DNA from: CAIKZY01 sp044345075
GTDB taxonomy: Bacteria > Actinomycetota > Actinomycetes > S36-B12
Assembly (NCBI GenBank): GCA_044345075.1
Contig: JBIJBU010000042.1
Location: 1-13,074, forward strand
Length of the DNA stretch: 13,074 nucleotides
Direction: 5' to 3'
The position numbers and the translations under genes are program-made. Positions 1 through 6,192 of this stretch are shown here, piece after piece. Under the pieces are notes generated by a model. It searched no databases and was not told where the DNA came from. It saw only the letters and a program-made list of their open reading frames with translations. Every line of letters begins with the position of its first letter. The stretch's first letter is position 1.

Positions 1-58
1 AGTCGTGACGAGCCTTCTTGTTCTGGGCAATGAGGGTGCGCCCCTTCTCACGTGGCAT
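1..58 (-). CDS. smpB: SsrA-binding protein SmpB, N-terminal fragment
   Basis: Only the first 19 codons lie in the window; the gene runs off the left edge. The visible peptide begins MPREKGRTLIAQNKKARHD, which matches the conserved SmpB N-terminus, including the N-K-K-A-R-H-D/E segment at the start of the OB-fold. SmpB binds tmRNA and brings it to stalled ribosomes for trans-translation. The ATG start lies 38 nt after the M23 peptidase stop codon on the same strand. A purine-rich GGTGAGAG stretch precedes it, but the Shine-Dalgarno match is weak. The position after ftsEX and downstream of prfB is the usual actinobacterial one, which supports the call despite the short fragment. Confidence 0.9.
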   Translation of the reverse strand, partial: MPREKGRTLIAQNKKARHD

Positions 59-96
59 CACTCTCACCGCCTCTCAGATCGGTCGTACTCAGTGGT

Positions 97-1407
97 CTAG
101 CAGCCCACGGTTCGCTTGGACTGGCCAAACCAGCCCAGTGGATCATATGGCGTGCCGTTCAGCTGAACCTCAAAGTGAAGGTGGGGGCCGGTGACCCAGC
201 CCGAGGTGCCCACGGCGCCGATCACCTCACCCTCCTTGACCCGATCGCCCTCCTTGACGTCGATGCGCGACATATGCGCATAGAAGGTGGCCAGGCCTCC
301 GGCGCCGGAGATCAAGGTCGCGTTGCCGTAAGCCCCGCCGCTGGAGTTGTTGATGACCGTGCCGGAGTGAGCGGCCTTGATCGGCGTGCCCGTGCCGCCG
401 CGGATATCGATTCCGGTGTGACAGGACTTGTAGCCATAGACGGGATGGATGCGCGGACCGACATAGGCCGAGACTCCCCCGCCGGTGACCGGCCAGGTGA
501 GCTCACCAGTTGGACTCTCGGGATCCTCGCCGGCCGCTGCTCTGCGCGCTGCTTCTTCCCTCGCTGCCTTCGCGGCTGCTGCCTGAATGCGCGCTTGCTC
601 GGCCTTGAGTTCCTTCAGTCGCGCGATGACATCGTCACGGTTATCTTGCGCGACCCTGAGTGCACGCTTCTGCTTCTTCACGAGCGACTTCACGCTCGCC
701 TTCGCTTGTGCAGCATCGGCACGCGCGGCCTTGGCCTCATTCGCATTGGCCAGCGCTGCTGATGCATCGCGCTCGGCCTCGATCTTCAATGCCTCCAGAC
801 GCACCTCGCGCATCGTGAGGTCAGCCTTGGACGTCATCAACTCGCGCTGCAGCCCCGACTGAGTGCGCGAGATCGCATCGACGCTCGCGAGCCTGCTCAT
901 TGCATCACCCGGGCTCTGCGAGTTGAGCACTACTTCGATCTCAGCAAAAGGACCCTGCTGGTAAACCGCGCGCGCTAGCTGGGTCATGCGGCCGACATTG
1001 CGATCGATCTTCGCCTTGATGGTGAGTTGCTCGGTCGACAGACGCAGCATTTCGGTGCGCGCGGCATCGGCCGCAGCCTCTGCCACCGCAGAGGCGCGCT
1101 CAGCTTCGATCGCTCGTGTATTCGCATGCTTGAGACGCTCGCGTGCTGCGGGCAGTGCGCTGCGCACGCGTGAGAGCGTCCGCATCGCCTTCTTGACCTT
1201 GGCGTTTGCCGAGTCAACGGCCTCACCGGCGGCATCAATGCGATCGGAGATCGGGGGCTTCTTCTTGCTACTCGCTGAAGTGTTCACGGCAGCGCCCTCG
1301 GCCGACATGGCAGGGGCCATCGGCAACACGAGGAGGGAGCCGGCGGCGAGGGCGATCACCATTCGGCGGAGCGGGGGAAGCACCCTCCCAGGGTAAGCGT
1401 TGATCAC
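97..1407 (-). CDS. Secreted coiled-coil M23 (LytM-type) peptidoglycan endopeptidase, FtsEX-linked
   Basis: This is a 436-residue exported wall hydrolase. An N-terminal signal (arginines at 14-15, hydrophobic run 17-33, likely cleavage after AMSA near residue 36) is followed by a long Ala/Lys/Arg/Glu-rich coiled coil (about 50-290). A C-terminal M23/LytM domain follows (about 305-428). The zinc and catalytic residues appear intact: H330 and D334 in HTGID, H378, and H409/H411 in PHLHFEV. It therefore looks catalytically competent, unlike E. coli EnvC, whose LytM domain is degenerate. It starts 27 nt after the ftsX stop. A coiled coil plus hydrolase beside ftsEX is the known arrangement for partners that FtsX activates (EnvC, PcsB and CwlO are functional analogues). 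GTG at 1407 is chosen because the full signal peptide follows it; ATG at 1362 is possible. Cysteines occur only at 329 and 436. Activity and FtsX control are inferred. Confidence 0.88.
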   Translation of the reverse strand: MINAYPGRVLPPLRRMVIALAAGSLLVLPMAPAMSAEGAAVNTSASSKKKPPISDRIDAAGEAVDSANAKVKKAMRTLSRVRSALPAARERLKHANTRAIEAERASAVAEAAADAARTEMLRLSTEQLTIKAKIDRNVGRMTQLARAVYQQGPFAEIEVVLNSQSPGDAMSRLASVDAISRTQSGLQRELMTSKADLTMREVRLEALKIEAERDASAALANANEAKAARADAAQAKASVKSLVKKQKRALRVAQDNRDDVIARLKELKAEQARIQAAAAKAAREEAARRAAAGEDPESPTGELTWPVTGGGVSAYVGPRIHPVYGYKSCHTGIDIRGGTGTPIKAAHSGTVINNSSGGAYGNATLISGAGGLATFYAHMSRIDVKEGDRVKEGEVIGAVGTSGWVTGPHLHFEVQLNGTPYDPLGWFGQSKRTVGC

Positions 1408-1434
1408 ACCTACCCCAGGCGTAACACGCTTGGG

Positions 1435-2343
1435 TCAGACGCGCAGGTACTTGCGCAGGGTGAAGAAGGCGGCGAGGCCGGCTAGGCCGACACCTGTGAT
1501 CAGCATGATCGGGGCGATGGCCAGCACGGAATCCCAGCCGACGAAGGCGGTGAACTGGAAGGAGGGCGCGAGGAACTGGTCGATCAGCACGCTCTTCATC
1601 AGCACGACGGAGAAGATCGCGAGGATTGCGCCGACACCGGCGGCAAATGCTGCCTCGAGCAGGAACGGCAGCTGGATATAGAAGTTCGAGGCGCCGACGA
1701 GCCGCATGATGCCTGTTTCTCGACGGCGACTGAATGCGGCAACGCGCATCGTGTTGACGATGAGCAGCACCGTGACGACAAGCATCAAGATCGCGATCGC
1801 AAGAGCAATGGCCTGCAGGCCGCCGAGAAGTCGGAAGAACTTGTCGAGGATCTGTCGCTGGTCATTGACCTGCTCGATGCCCGGGCGCCCCGCGAATGCT
1901 GATGCAACCACGTCGTACTTGGTCGGATCAGACAGCTTTACGCGGAAGGACTCGGGAAGGGCGTCCTTCGTGACGTTGTCAGCGATCGGAGAATTCTTGA
2001 ACTGCTCCTTGAAGCGGTCATACGCCTCGGCAGAGGATTCGTAGTAGACGTCCTGCACCAACGGGCGAAGCGACTCGAGGTCAGCCTTGATCTGGTCGCG
2101 CTGCTCCTTGGTCACTGCACCGCCGGCACATGACGGCGTATCGCTGCCCTTGCCGCACAGGAAGATCGACACCTCGACCTTGTCGTACCAGAAGTCCTTC
2201 ATCGTCGAGACCTGCGAACGCACGAGCAGGCTCGCACCGAACAAGCCAAGCGAGACAGCAACGGTGATGATGACCGCAAGGGTCATGGTCAGGTTGCGAC
2301 GAAGACCACTGCTGACCTCGCTCGCGACGAACGTTGCTCTCAT
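1435..2343 (-). CDS. ftsX: Cell division ABC transporter permease FtsX
   Basis: This 302-residue membrane protein has the FtsX layout. TM1 is at about 20-41, then a large extracellular domain at about 43-170, then TM2 (about 173-198), TM3 (about 222-250) and TM4 (about 271-296). The cytoplasmic segment with RRRETGIMRLVGAS at 206-219 is the typical FtsX/MacB coupling region that contacts the ATPase. FtsX does not transport a substrate. With FtsE it relays ATP hydrolysis to wall hydrolases outside the membrane. The ATG overlaps the ftsE stop (ATGA, 4 nt), so translation is coupled. Two cysteines, C63 and C72, lie at the start of the outer domain and could form a disulfide. The M23 peptidase directly downstream is the obvious candidate partner. 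Length is normal for actinobacteria. Confidence 0.96.
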   Translation of the reverse strand: MRATFVASEVSSGLRRNLTMTLAVIITVAVSLGLFGASLLVRSQVSTMKDFWYDKVEVSIFLCGKGSDTPSCAGGAVTKEQRDQIKADLESLRPLVQDVYYESSAEAYDRFKEQFKNSPIADNVTKDALPESFRVKLSDPTKYDVVASAFAGRPGIEQVNDQRQILDKFFRLLGGLQAIALAIAILMLVVTVLLIVNTMRVAAFSRRRETGIMRLVGASNFYIQLPFLLEAAFAAGVGAILAIFSVVLMKSVLIDQFLAPSFQFTAFVGWDSVLAIAPIMLITGVGLAGLAAFFTLRKYLRV

Positions 2344-3029
2344 TGCGCGTATCCGTACACGCCGCGGGCCTGGTCACGAACGAGGTGACCGCCCTCGAGC
2401 TCGATGACTCGGCGGCGCATCTGGTCGACGATGGTCGCATCGTGGGTCGACATCACGACAGTGGTGCCCAGGCGATTGATGCGATCAAGAAGCTTCATGA
2501 TGCCGATCGAGGTGCCGGGGTCGAGGTTTCCGGTCGGCTCGTCAGCGATGAGAAGCATCGGACGATTGACGAATGCACGCGCGATGGCCACGCGCTGCTG
2601 CTCGCCACCGGACAACTCATCGGGGCGACGTCCTTCCTTGCCCTCGAGGCCGACGACCTCGAGAACTTCGGGAACGACCTTCTTGATCTGTGAAGACGGC
2701 TTGCCGATGACCTCGAGCGCGAACGCGACATTCTCGGCGACGGTCTTGTTCGGCAGCAAGCGGAAATCCTGGAACACGGTGCCGATCTGGCGGCGCAGCT
2801 GCGGGATCTTCCAGTTCGACAGGCGGCCGAGATCCTTGCCGGCGACCCAGACCTGACCGGTCGTGGGGCGCTCCTCGCGGAGCACCAAACGCAGGAAGGT
2901 CGACTTGCCCGAGCCCGAGGGGCCCACGAGGAAGACGAACTCGCCCTTCTCGATCTCCAGGGAGACGTTGTCGAGGGCCGGCCGAGTCTGATTCGGGTAG
3001 ACCTTGGAGACGTTGTCGAAAAGGATCAC
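2340..3029 (-). CDS. ftsE: Cell division ATP-binding protein FtsE
   Basis: This 229-residue ABC ATPase pairs with FtsX at the division site. All nucleotide-binding motifs are present: Walker A GPSGSGKST (36-44), Q-loop Q87 in VFQDFRLL, signature LSGGEQ (139-144), Walker B LLIADEP (159-165), D-loop NLD, and switch histidine H196. Together with the short length (about 230), the N-terminus MILFDNVSKVYP is typical of FtsE. The start codon is GTG at 3029. No Shine-Dalgarno sequence precedes it; instead a TAGACT hexamer ends six bases upstream, which suggests an additional leaderless transcript. The gene follows prfB by 28 nt and overlaps ftsX by 4 nt. Confidence 0.97.
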   Translation of the reverse strand: MILFDNVSKVYPNQTRPALDNVSLEIEKGEFVFLVGPSGSGKSTFLRLVLREERPTTGQVWVAGKDLGRLSNWKIPQLRRQIGTVFQDFRLLPNKTVAENVAFALEVIGKPSSQIKKVVPEVLEVVGLEGKEGRRPDELSGGEQQRVAIARAFVNRPMLLIADEPTGNLDPGTSIGIMKLLDRINRLGTTVVMSTHDATIVDQMRRRVIELEGGHLVRDQARGVYGYAQ

Positions 3030-3035
3030 GTTGTC

Positions 3036-3041
3036 AGTCTA
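3036..3041 (-). promoter_or_regulatory. Putative leaderless -10 element for ftsE
   Basis: On the minus strand the sequence is TAGACT, then GACAAC, then the GTG start of ftsE. It fits the actinobacterial TANNNT -10 consensus, and a transcript would begin on or beside the G of GTG. No clear -35 element is seen. The element lies in the 28-nt prfB-ftsE gap, so it would be an internal operon promoter. The sequence match is direct; promoter activity is inferred. Confidence 0.55.
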
Positions 3042-3057
3042 AGCCGAGGGACGGGGG

Positions 3058-4170
3058 CTACTGGCCCCGCGACCCCTGGATCCGCCAGCGAACTCCGGCC
3101 TCAATGAATTCGTCGATTTCACCGTCGAGAACCGCGGTCGTATTGCCCGTTTCGTACTCAGTACGGAGGTCCTTGACCATTTGATAGGGGTGCAGCACGT
3201 AGGAACGCATCTGATTGCCCCACGAGCCGGAGTTATCTCCCTTAAGGGCATCGAGCTTCGCCCGATCCTCCTGGCGTTGGCGCTCGAGCAGCTTGGCCTG
3301 CAGCACGACCATCGCGGTTGCGCGGTTCTGCAGCTGCGAGCGTTCGTTCTGACACGACACGACGATGCCGGTCGGAATATGGGTGAGGCGAACAGCGGAG
3401 TCTGTCGTGTTCACGCCCTGGCCGCCAGGGCCACTCGAGCGGTACACATCGACGCGCAGGTCGTCCTCGGGAATCTCGATGCTCTCGGTCTGAGCAATTA
3501 CGGGAATGACTTCGACACCGGCGAACGAGGTTTGGCGCCGGCCCTGATTGTCGAACGGTGAGATGCGCACCAGACGATGCGTGCCCTGCTCGACAGACAG
3601 AGTTCCGTAGGCGTACGGCGCCTTCACTGCGAAGGTTGCCGACTTGATGCCGGCTTCTTCTGCGTACGACGTTTCGTAAACCTCAACTGGCCAGTTGTGA
3701 CGCTCGCAGTAGCGCGAATACATGCGCAGCAACATCTCGGCCCAGTCAGCTGCGTCAACGCCGCCGGCTTCCGAACGAATGGTGACGAGTGCTTCGCGTG
3801 CGTCGTACTCCCCCGACAACAGCGTGCGCACCTCGAGATCGCTGATCGCTTTCTGCAGATCGTCGACCTCCTTCAGCGCCTCATTCAGCGCCGCTTCATC
3901 GCCCTCGGCTTCAGCGAGCTCGAAGAGGATCGGGAGATCGTCAAGGCGGCTGCGCAGGGCCTCGGCTTTGCGGATCTCGCCCTGGAGAAACGACAGCTTG
4001 CTCGTGACGACCTGGGCCTTGGCCTGGTCATCCCAGAGATCAGGGGCCGAGGCCTCTTCCTCGAGGGCTGCCGCACGAATGCGCATATCGGGGAGGTCGA
4101 GAACGTTCTCAATGCTGCCCATCGTGGTCTCAAGGGCGGCAATGGTTTCAGATACGTCAACGGCGGCCAC
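3058..4170 (-). CDS. prfB: Peptide chain release factor 2 (RF2)
   Basis: This 370-residue class I release factor recognises UGA and UAA stop codons and triggers peptide release in the ribosome. The SPF tripeptide anticodon is at 204-206 (VRISPFDNQG), which identifies RF2 rather than RF1. The GGQ catalytic motif is at 249-251 in SGPGGQGVN, followed by the conserved NTTDSAVRLTHIPTG region. The N-terminal third is the helical domain. The reading frame is continuous: at residues 24-25, where many RF2 genes carry the programmed CTTTGAC frameshift, this gene reads CTC GAC in frame, so autoregulation by frameshifting is absent. The start is GTG at 4170, with TAGTCT six bases upstream and no Shine-Dalgarno sequence. 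It is the first gene of the ftsEX unit. Confidence 0.97.
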   Translation of the reverse strand: MAAVDVSETIAALETTMGSIENVLDLPDMRIRAAALEEEASAPDLWDDQAKAQVVTSKLSFLQGEIRKAEALRSRLDDLPILFELAEAEGDEAALNEALKEVDDLQKAISDLEVRTLLSGEYDAREALVTIRSEAGGVDAADWAEMLLRMYSRYCERHNWPVEVYETSYAEEAGIKSATFAVKAPYAYGTLSVEQGTHRLVRISPFDNQGRRQTSFAGVEVIPVIAQTESIEIPEDDLRVDVYRSSGPGGQGVNTTDSAVRLTHIPTGIVVSCQNERSQLQNRATAMVVLQAKLLERQRQEDRAKLDALKGDNSGSWGNQMRSYVLHPYQMVKDLRTEYETGNTTAVLDGEIDEFIEAGVRWRIQGSRGQ

Positions 4171-4176
4171 GGGGCA

Positions 4177-4182
4177 AGACTA
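4177..4182 (-). promoter_or_regulatory. Putative leaderless -10 element for prfB
   Basis: On the minus strand the sequence is TAGTCT, then TGCCCC, then the GTG start of prfB. Spacing and sequence mirror those before ftsE and tatB. No ribosome-binding sequence lies between them, which agrees with a leaderless mRNA starting at GTG. No convincing -35 box is visible. Confidence 0.6.
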
Positions 4183-4217
4183 CGGCCCTCGTAAGGGGCG
4201 ACCGACCGGCTGCCTGG

Positions 4218-4253
4218 ATCCACAGGATGGCCCGAGTGACGTCACATCCACAG
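4218..4253. repeat. Direct repeat ATCCACAG flanking a 10-bp palindrome
   Basis: ATCCACAG occurs at 4218-4225 and again at 4246-4253. Between them lies the perfect palindrome GTGACGTCAC (4236-4245). All of this is in the gap between prfB and the toxin-antitoxin pair. The repeats resemble the core of a DnaA box (TTATCCACA) but differ from it at the 5' end. They could instead be a protein-binding site for the nearby ribbon-helix-helix protein. The function is unknown. Confidence 0.35.
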
Positions 4254-4290
4254 CTTTCCGACGCCCAGGCCGCATTGCCGAGCCCGCTTC

Positions 4291-4296
4291 TAGCGT
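4291..4296 (+). promoter_or_regulatory. Putative leaderless -10 upstream of the toxin-antitoxin pair
   Basis: TAGCGT is followed by CCCCGC and then ATG at 4303. This is the same TANNNT-N6-start geometry seen at prfB, ftsE and tatB on the other strand. A transcript from here would begin at the ATG of the short leader ORF and run through the toxin and antitoxin genes. No good -35 is seen. Confidence 0.45.
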
Positions 4297-4302
4297 CCCC
4301 GC

Positions 4303-4356
4303 ATGGACATCCCCTCGAACCCTCGCCATCGCGGTATTTATGTACTACACTATTAA
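4303..4356 (+). CDS. Possible 17-codon leader peptide overlapping the toxin start
   Basis: The short frame encodes MDIPSNPRHRGIYVLHY and ends with TAA at 4354-4356. It begins at an ATG placed exactly where a leaderless transcript from TAGCGT would start. It ends 17 nt inside the toxin gene, which begins at 4340 in another frame and has no Shine-Dalgarno sequence. Ribosomes finishing the leader could reinitiate at the toxin, which would keep toxin synthesis low. Alternatively the peptide is meaningless, or it is the true toxin N-terminus separated by a frameshift. Only the geometry supports it. Confidence 0.3.
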   Translation: MDIPSNPRHRGIYVLHY

Positions 4357-4624
4357 TGCGGCGTGGTTCACGGTTCGACACAGCACGCTGCGTCATGGCA
4401 TCACCGAGAAGGAAATCATCCATGCGATCGAATTCGCACTCCTCGAGGAGGACCTTGATGCTGAGCCGCCTTATCGCCGGCTCAGGCTCGGCCCGGACTT
4501 CGCGGGCAATCTCCTCGAAGTGGTGACAGTGACGCACGACGACGATGACAGCAACTTAGTAATTCACGCAATGAAGGCGCGCAAGCAATACGAACGACTA
4601 TTGGACGGAGGCCGACGTGGGTGA
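4340..4624 (+). CDS. Putative toxin of a type II toxin-antitoxin pair (BrnT/DUF4258-like small protein)
   Basis: This is a 94-residue protein. Its pattern matches, from memory, a family of small actinobacterial proteins encoded beside ribbon-helix-helix proteins: RHGI at 18-21, an H-A-I-E helix near 28-31, GPDFAGNLLEVV at 51-62, and IHAMKAR at 75-81 followed by Tyr84. The helix, strand core and C-terminal basic A/M-K-A-R motif resemble BrnT-type ribonuclease toxins, but I cannot confirm that by alignment. It overlaps the next gene by 8 nt, so the two are surely co-expressed. The ATG at 4340 has no Shine-Dalgarno sequence and the flanking DNA is locally AT-rich; no other ATG, GTG or TTG lies in frame nearby. 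Toxicity and target are inferred. Confidence 0.6.
   Translation: MYYTINAAWFTVRHSTLRHGITEKEIIHAIEFALLEEDLDAEPPYRRLRLGPDFAGNLLEVVTVTHDDDDSNLVIHAMKARKQYERLLDGGRRG
4607..4611 (+). promoter_or_regulatory. Ribosome-binding site of the antitoxin gene
   Basis: GGAGG lies five bases before the GTG at 4617, inside the end of the toxin gene. It is much stronger than anything before the toxin start, and so would favour antitoxin synthesis over toxin from the shared mRNA. It also fixes the antitoxin start. Confidence 0.7.
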
Positions 4625-4907
4625 GGACCGCGAGACGAAGATTGTGATGACTTCAGGGGGCGTCCCACTCACCGAGGCTGACCTTGACAGGCTTGCCGAC
4701 GAAGCCGAGCGCGGATATCCCCTCGATCGCCTTCGACCCGTGGGCCCTGGGCGGCCTTCTTTGGGACAAGGAACCTCGCCAGCGATTCAGGTGCGCCTGG
4801 ATCCACGGGCGTACAAGGCGCTGCAGGCTCACATTGCTGAAACCGGACTCAACACCAGCACGATCGTGCGCGAAGCACTCGCTCAATACTTGTCGCTACC
4901 GGAGTAG
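4617..4907 (+). CDS. Ribbon-helix-helix (CopG-type) antitoxin-like protein
   Basis: This 96-residue protein has its DNA-binding fold at the C-terminus. A short strand (AIQVRL, 56-61) is followed by two helices (about 62-76 and 80-93, with TSTIVREALAQYL), the CopG/Arc-like ribbon-helix-helix pattern. The N-terminal part (LTEADLDRLADEAERGYPLDRL, about 18-39) is acidic and helical and is followed by a Gly/Pro linker ending GRPSLG. That region is likely the toxin-binding segment. The GTG start is supported by the GGAGG five bases upstream. It overlaps the toxin gene by 8 nt. Such proteins usually neutralise the toxin and repress their own promoter as a complex. Both roles are inferred here. Confidence 0.7.
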   Translation: MGEDRETKIVMTSGGVPLTEADLDRLADEAERGYPLDRLRPVGPGRPSLGQGTSPAIQVRLDPRAYKALQAHIAETGLNTSTIVREALAQYLSLPE

Positions 4908-4914
4908 CAGCAGC

Positions 4915-4952
4915 CGATCAGATCGTGGCGACAGGCACGTCGTAGCTGATCG
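4915..4952. terminator. Inverted repeat between convergent genes, possible bidirectional terminator
   Basis: CGATCAG (4915-4921) and CTGATCG (4946-4952) are perfect inverted arms around a 24-nt interior that itself holds short complementary pieces (CGAC and GTCG). It lies in the 76-nt gap between the antitoxin and lipoprotein genes, which converge. No T-run follows on either strand, so it is not a classical intrinsic terminator. The location is the main argument. Confidence 0.35.
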
Positions 4953-4983
4953 CGATTGTCGTCAGCGGAATGTTGACGCCAAA

Positions 4984-6141
4984 TTACTCGGTGGGCTTAG
5001 CGACCGTGACCTTCAGCGGCACGAAGGTGCGCACCCGGATGGGCTCGGGAAGCGGAGTGACGCCAAAGGTCTCGAGTGAGCCCTGACCGGCCAGTCGCAG
5101 CGCGTACTGGGCGGTCGAGAGCGCGATCGGATTGGCCAGGTCGTCGCAGATGACGAGGTGAGCAGAGCCCAGTACCGGCCAGCCGATGAGTTCTTGGCCT
5201 TCGGCCAGGATGATCTTCGACGCAGCAACGTCGAAGTTGCCCTCAACAGGAATGCCGCCGACTGCAGGTGATGCAGAGATGTTGCCCTTGTCATCGGTGG
5301 TGATCTCGACTGCGCCAGCACCGACCTTGGAGAGCTGCACGTCATCGGGCGTGACAACCTGCGCCTCACCACTCTCAGTGGTGACCGGCAAGCTGGCGAC
5401 CGGAAGAATATTGGCGATGGCCTGGTATGCCGGAATGACCGCGACCGCGCTTTCCTGAGCGGTGAGCGCGCCGAGCAGATCGACATCGGTGTCGAACATC
5501 TCGCCTGCAGTAAGCGTTGACGTCACGCCCGAAGTCCATGCGTCCGGCGCAACCTTCGACAGCCACGTGGTCATCGCCTCGACGGAGCCTGATCCGTTCT
5601 TCATCGACAGCAAAGTGATGGGCGGCAGGCCAGTGAGGTCGTAGTCGCTGTTCGGCTCCGCGATCAGCGGGTCCTCCCAGCTGGTGACCGTGCCAGAGAG
5701 GATTCCGGCAACGGCCTCGGGAGTGAGGTAGAGGCCTTCGAGACCCGGCACGTTATAGGCCAGGGCGACGGGGTAGTTGAAGACTGGAACGACAACGGGC
5801 GAACCCGCGGTGCAGGAGTTCTTGACGAAAGCGGCCAGCTGCTCGGCCGTGGGAGCGTGGTCGAACACTTCGAGCGGCGCGGGCGTGCCCACCGCGACTT
5901 CGGTCACCAGCTGGTCAGGACACACACCGGTCAGGGCCGCACCGACCGCGTTCATCGAGCCAGCAAACTCGTTCGGGGTTGCCACCTCGACCGAGCCGTC
6001 GACGCAGGTGATCTGGGATTCCGCCTGGGCCGCGAGGACATCCGGCGGCATGGGCGGGGTGCAGGCACTTGCGAGAGCCACCACGCCGAGCGCAGAAGCA
6101 GTGAGGACGATGCCCCGGGTTGACATGATCTTCCGGGACAT
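4984..6141 (-). CDS. PstS-like substrate-binding lipoprotein, divergent
   Basis: This 385-residue exported protein has a lipoprotein signal: a basic N-terminus, a hydrophobic stretch at 11-24, and a lipobox-like ALASAC with C27 as the lipidation site. The mature part resembles the phosphate-binding protein PstS in segments such as LYLTPEAVAGILSGTVTSWED (about 137-156). The phosphate loop reads SMKNGSGSVEAM (179-190), where canonical PstS has R-S-D-x-S-G-T-T. The binding arginine and threonine are therefore not conserved, and the usual N-terminal G-A-G-A-S-F-P motif is missing. It may bind another oxyanion or act as a sensor or accessory protein. It is 51 nt downstream of pstS on the same strand. 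ATG at 6141 is preferred because AAAGG lies just upstream; GTG at 6150 is the alternative. Mature cysteines at 46, 74, 110 and 332 could form disulfides. Confidence 0.75.
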   Translation of the reverse strand: MSRKIMSTRGIVLTASALGVVALASACTPPMPPDVLAAQAESQITCVDGSVEVATPNEFAGSMNAVGAALTGVCPDQLVTEVAVGTPAPLEVFDHAPTAEQLAAFVKNSCTAGSPVVVPVFNYPVALAYNVPGLEGLYLTPEAVAGILSGTVTSWEDPLIAEPNSDYDLTGLPPITLLSMKNGSGSVEAMTTWLSKVAPDAWTSGVTSTLTAGEMFDTDVDLLGALTAQESAVAVIPAYQAIANILPVASLPVTTESGEAQVVTPDDVQLSKVGAGAVEITTDDKGNISASPAVGGIPVEGNFDVAASKIILAEGQELIGWPVLGSAHLVICDDLANPIALSTAQYALRLAGQGSLETFGVTPLPEPIRVRTFVPLKVTVAKPTE

Positions 6142-6192
6142 CGTCCTCACCTTTGCTCGAGTTACTGCGGTACTACTGGACTGCTCAGAAAA

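Noticed and set aside
52..762. Long plus-strand reading frame opposite the M23 peptidase
   Set aside because: It lies antisense to a gene with a clear signal peptide and M23 motifs. Its translation shows no recognisable domain, and no promoter or ribosome-binding site precedes it.
3722..4339. Upstream extension of the toxin frame across prfB
   Set aside because: It is antisense to the RF2 N-terminal domain. The toxin-like sequence begins only near 4340, where an ATG occurs.
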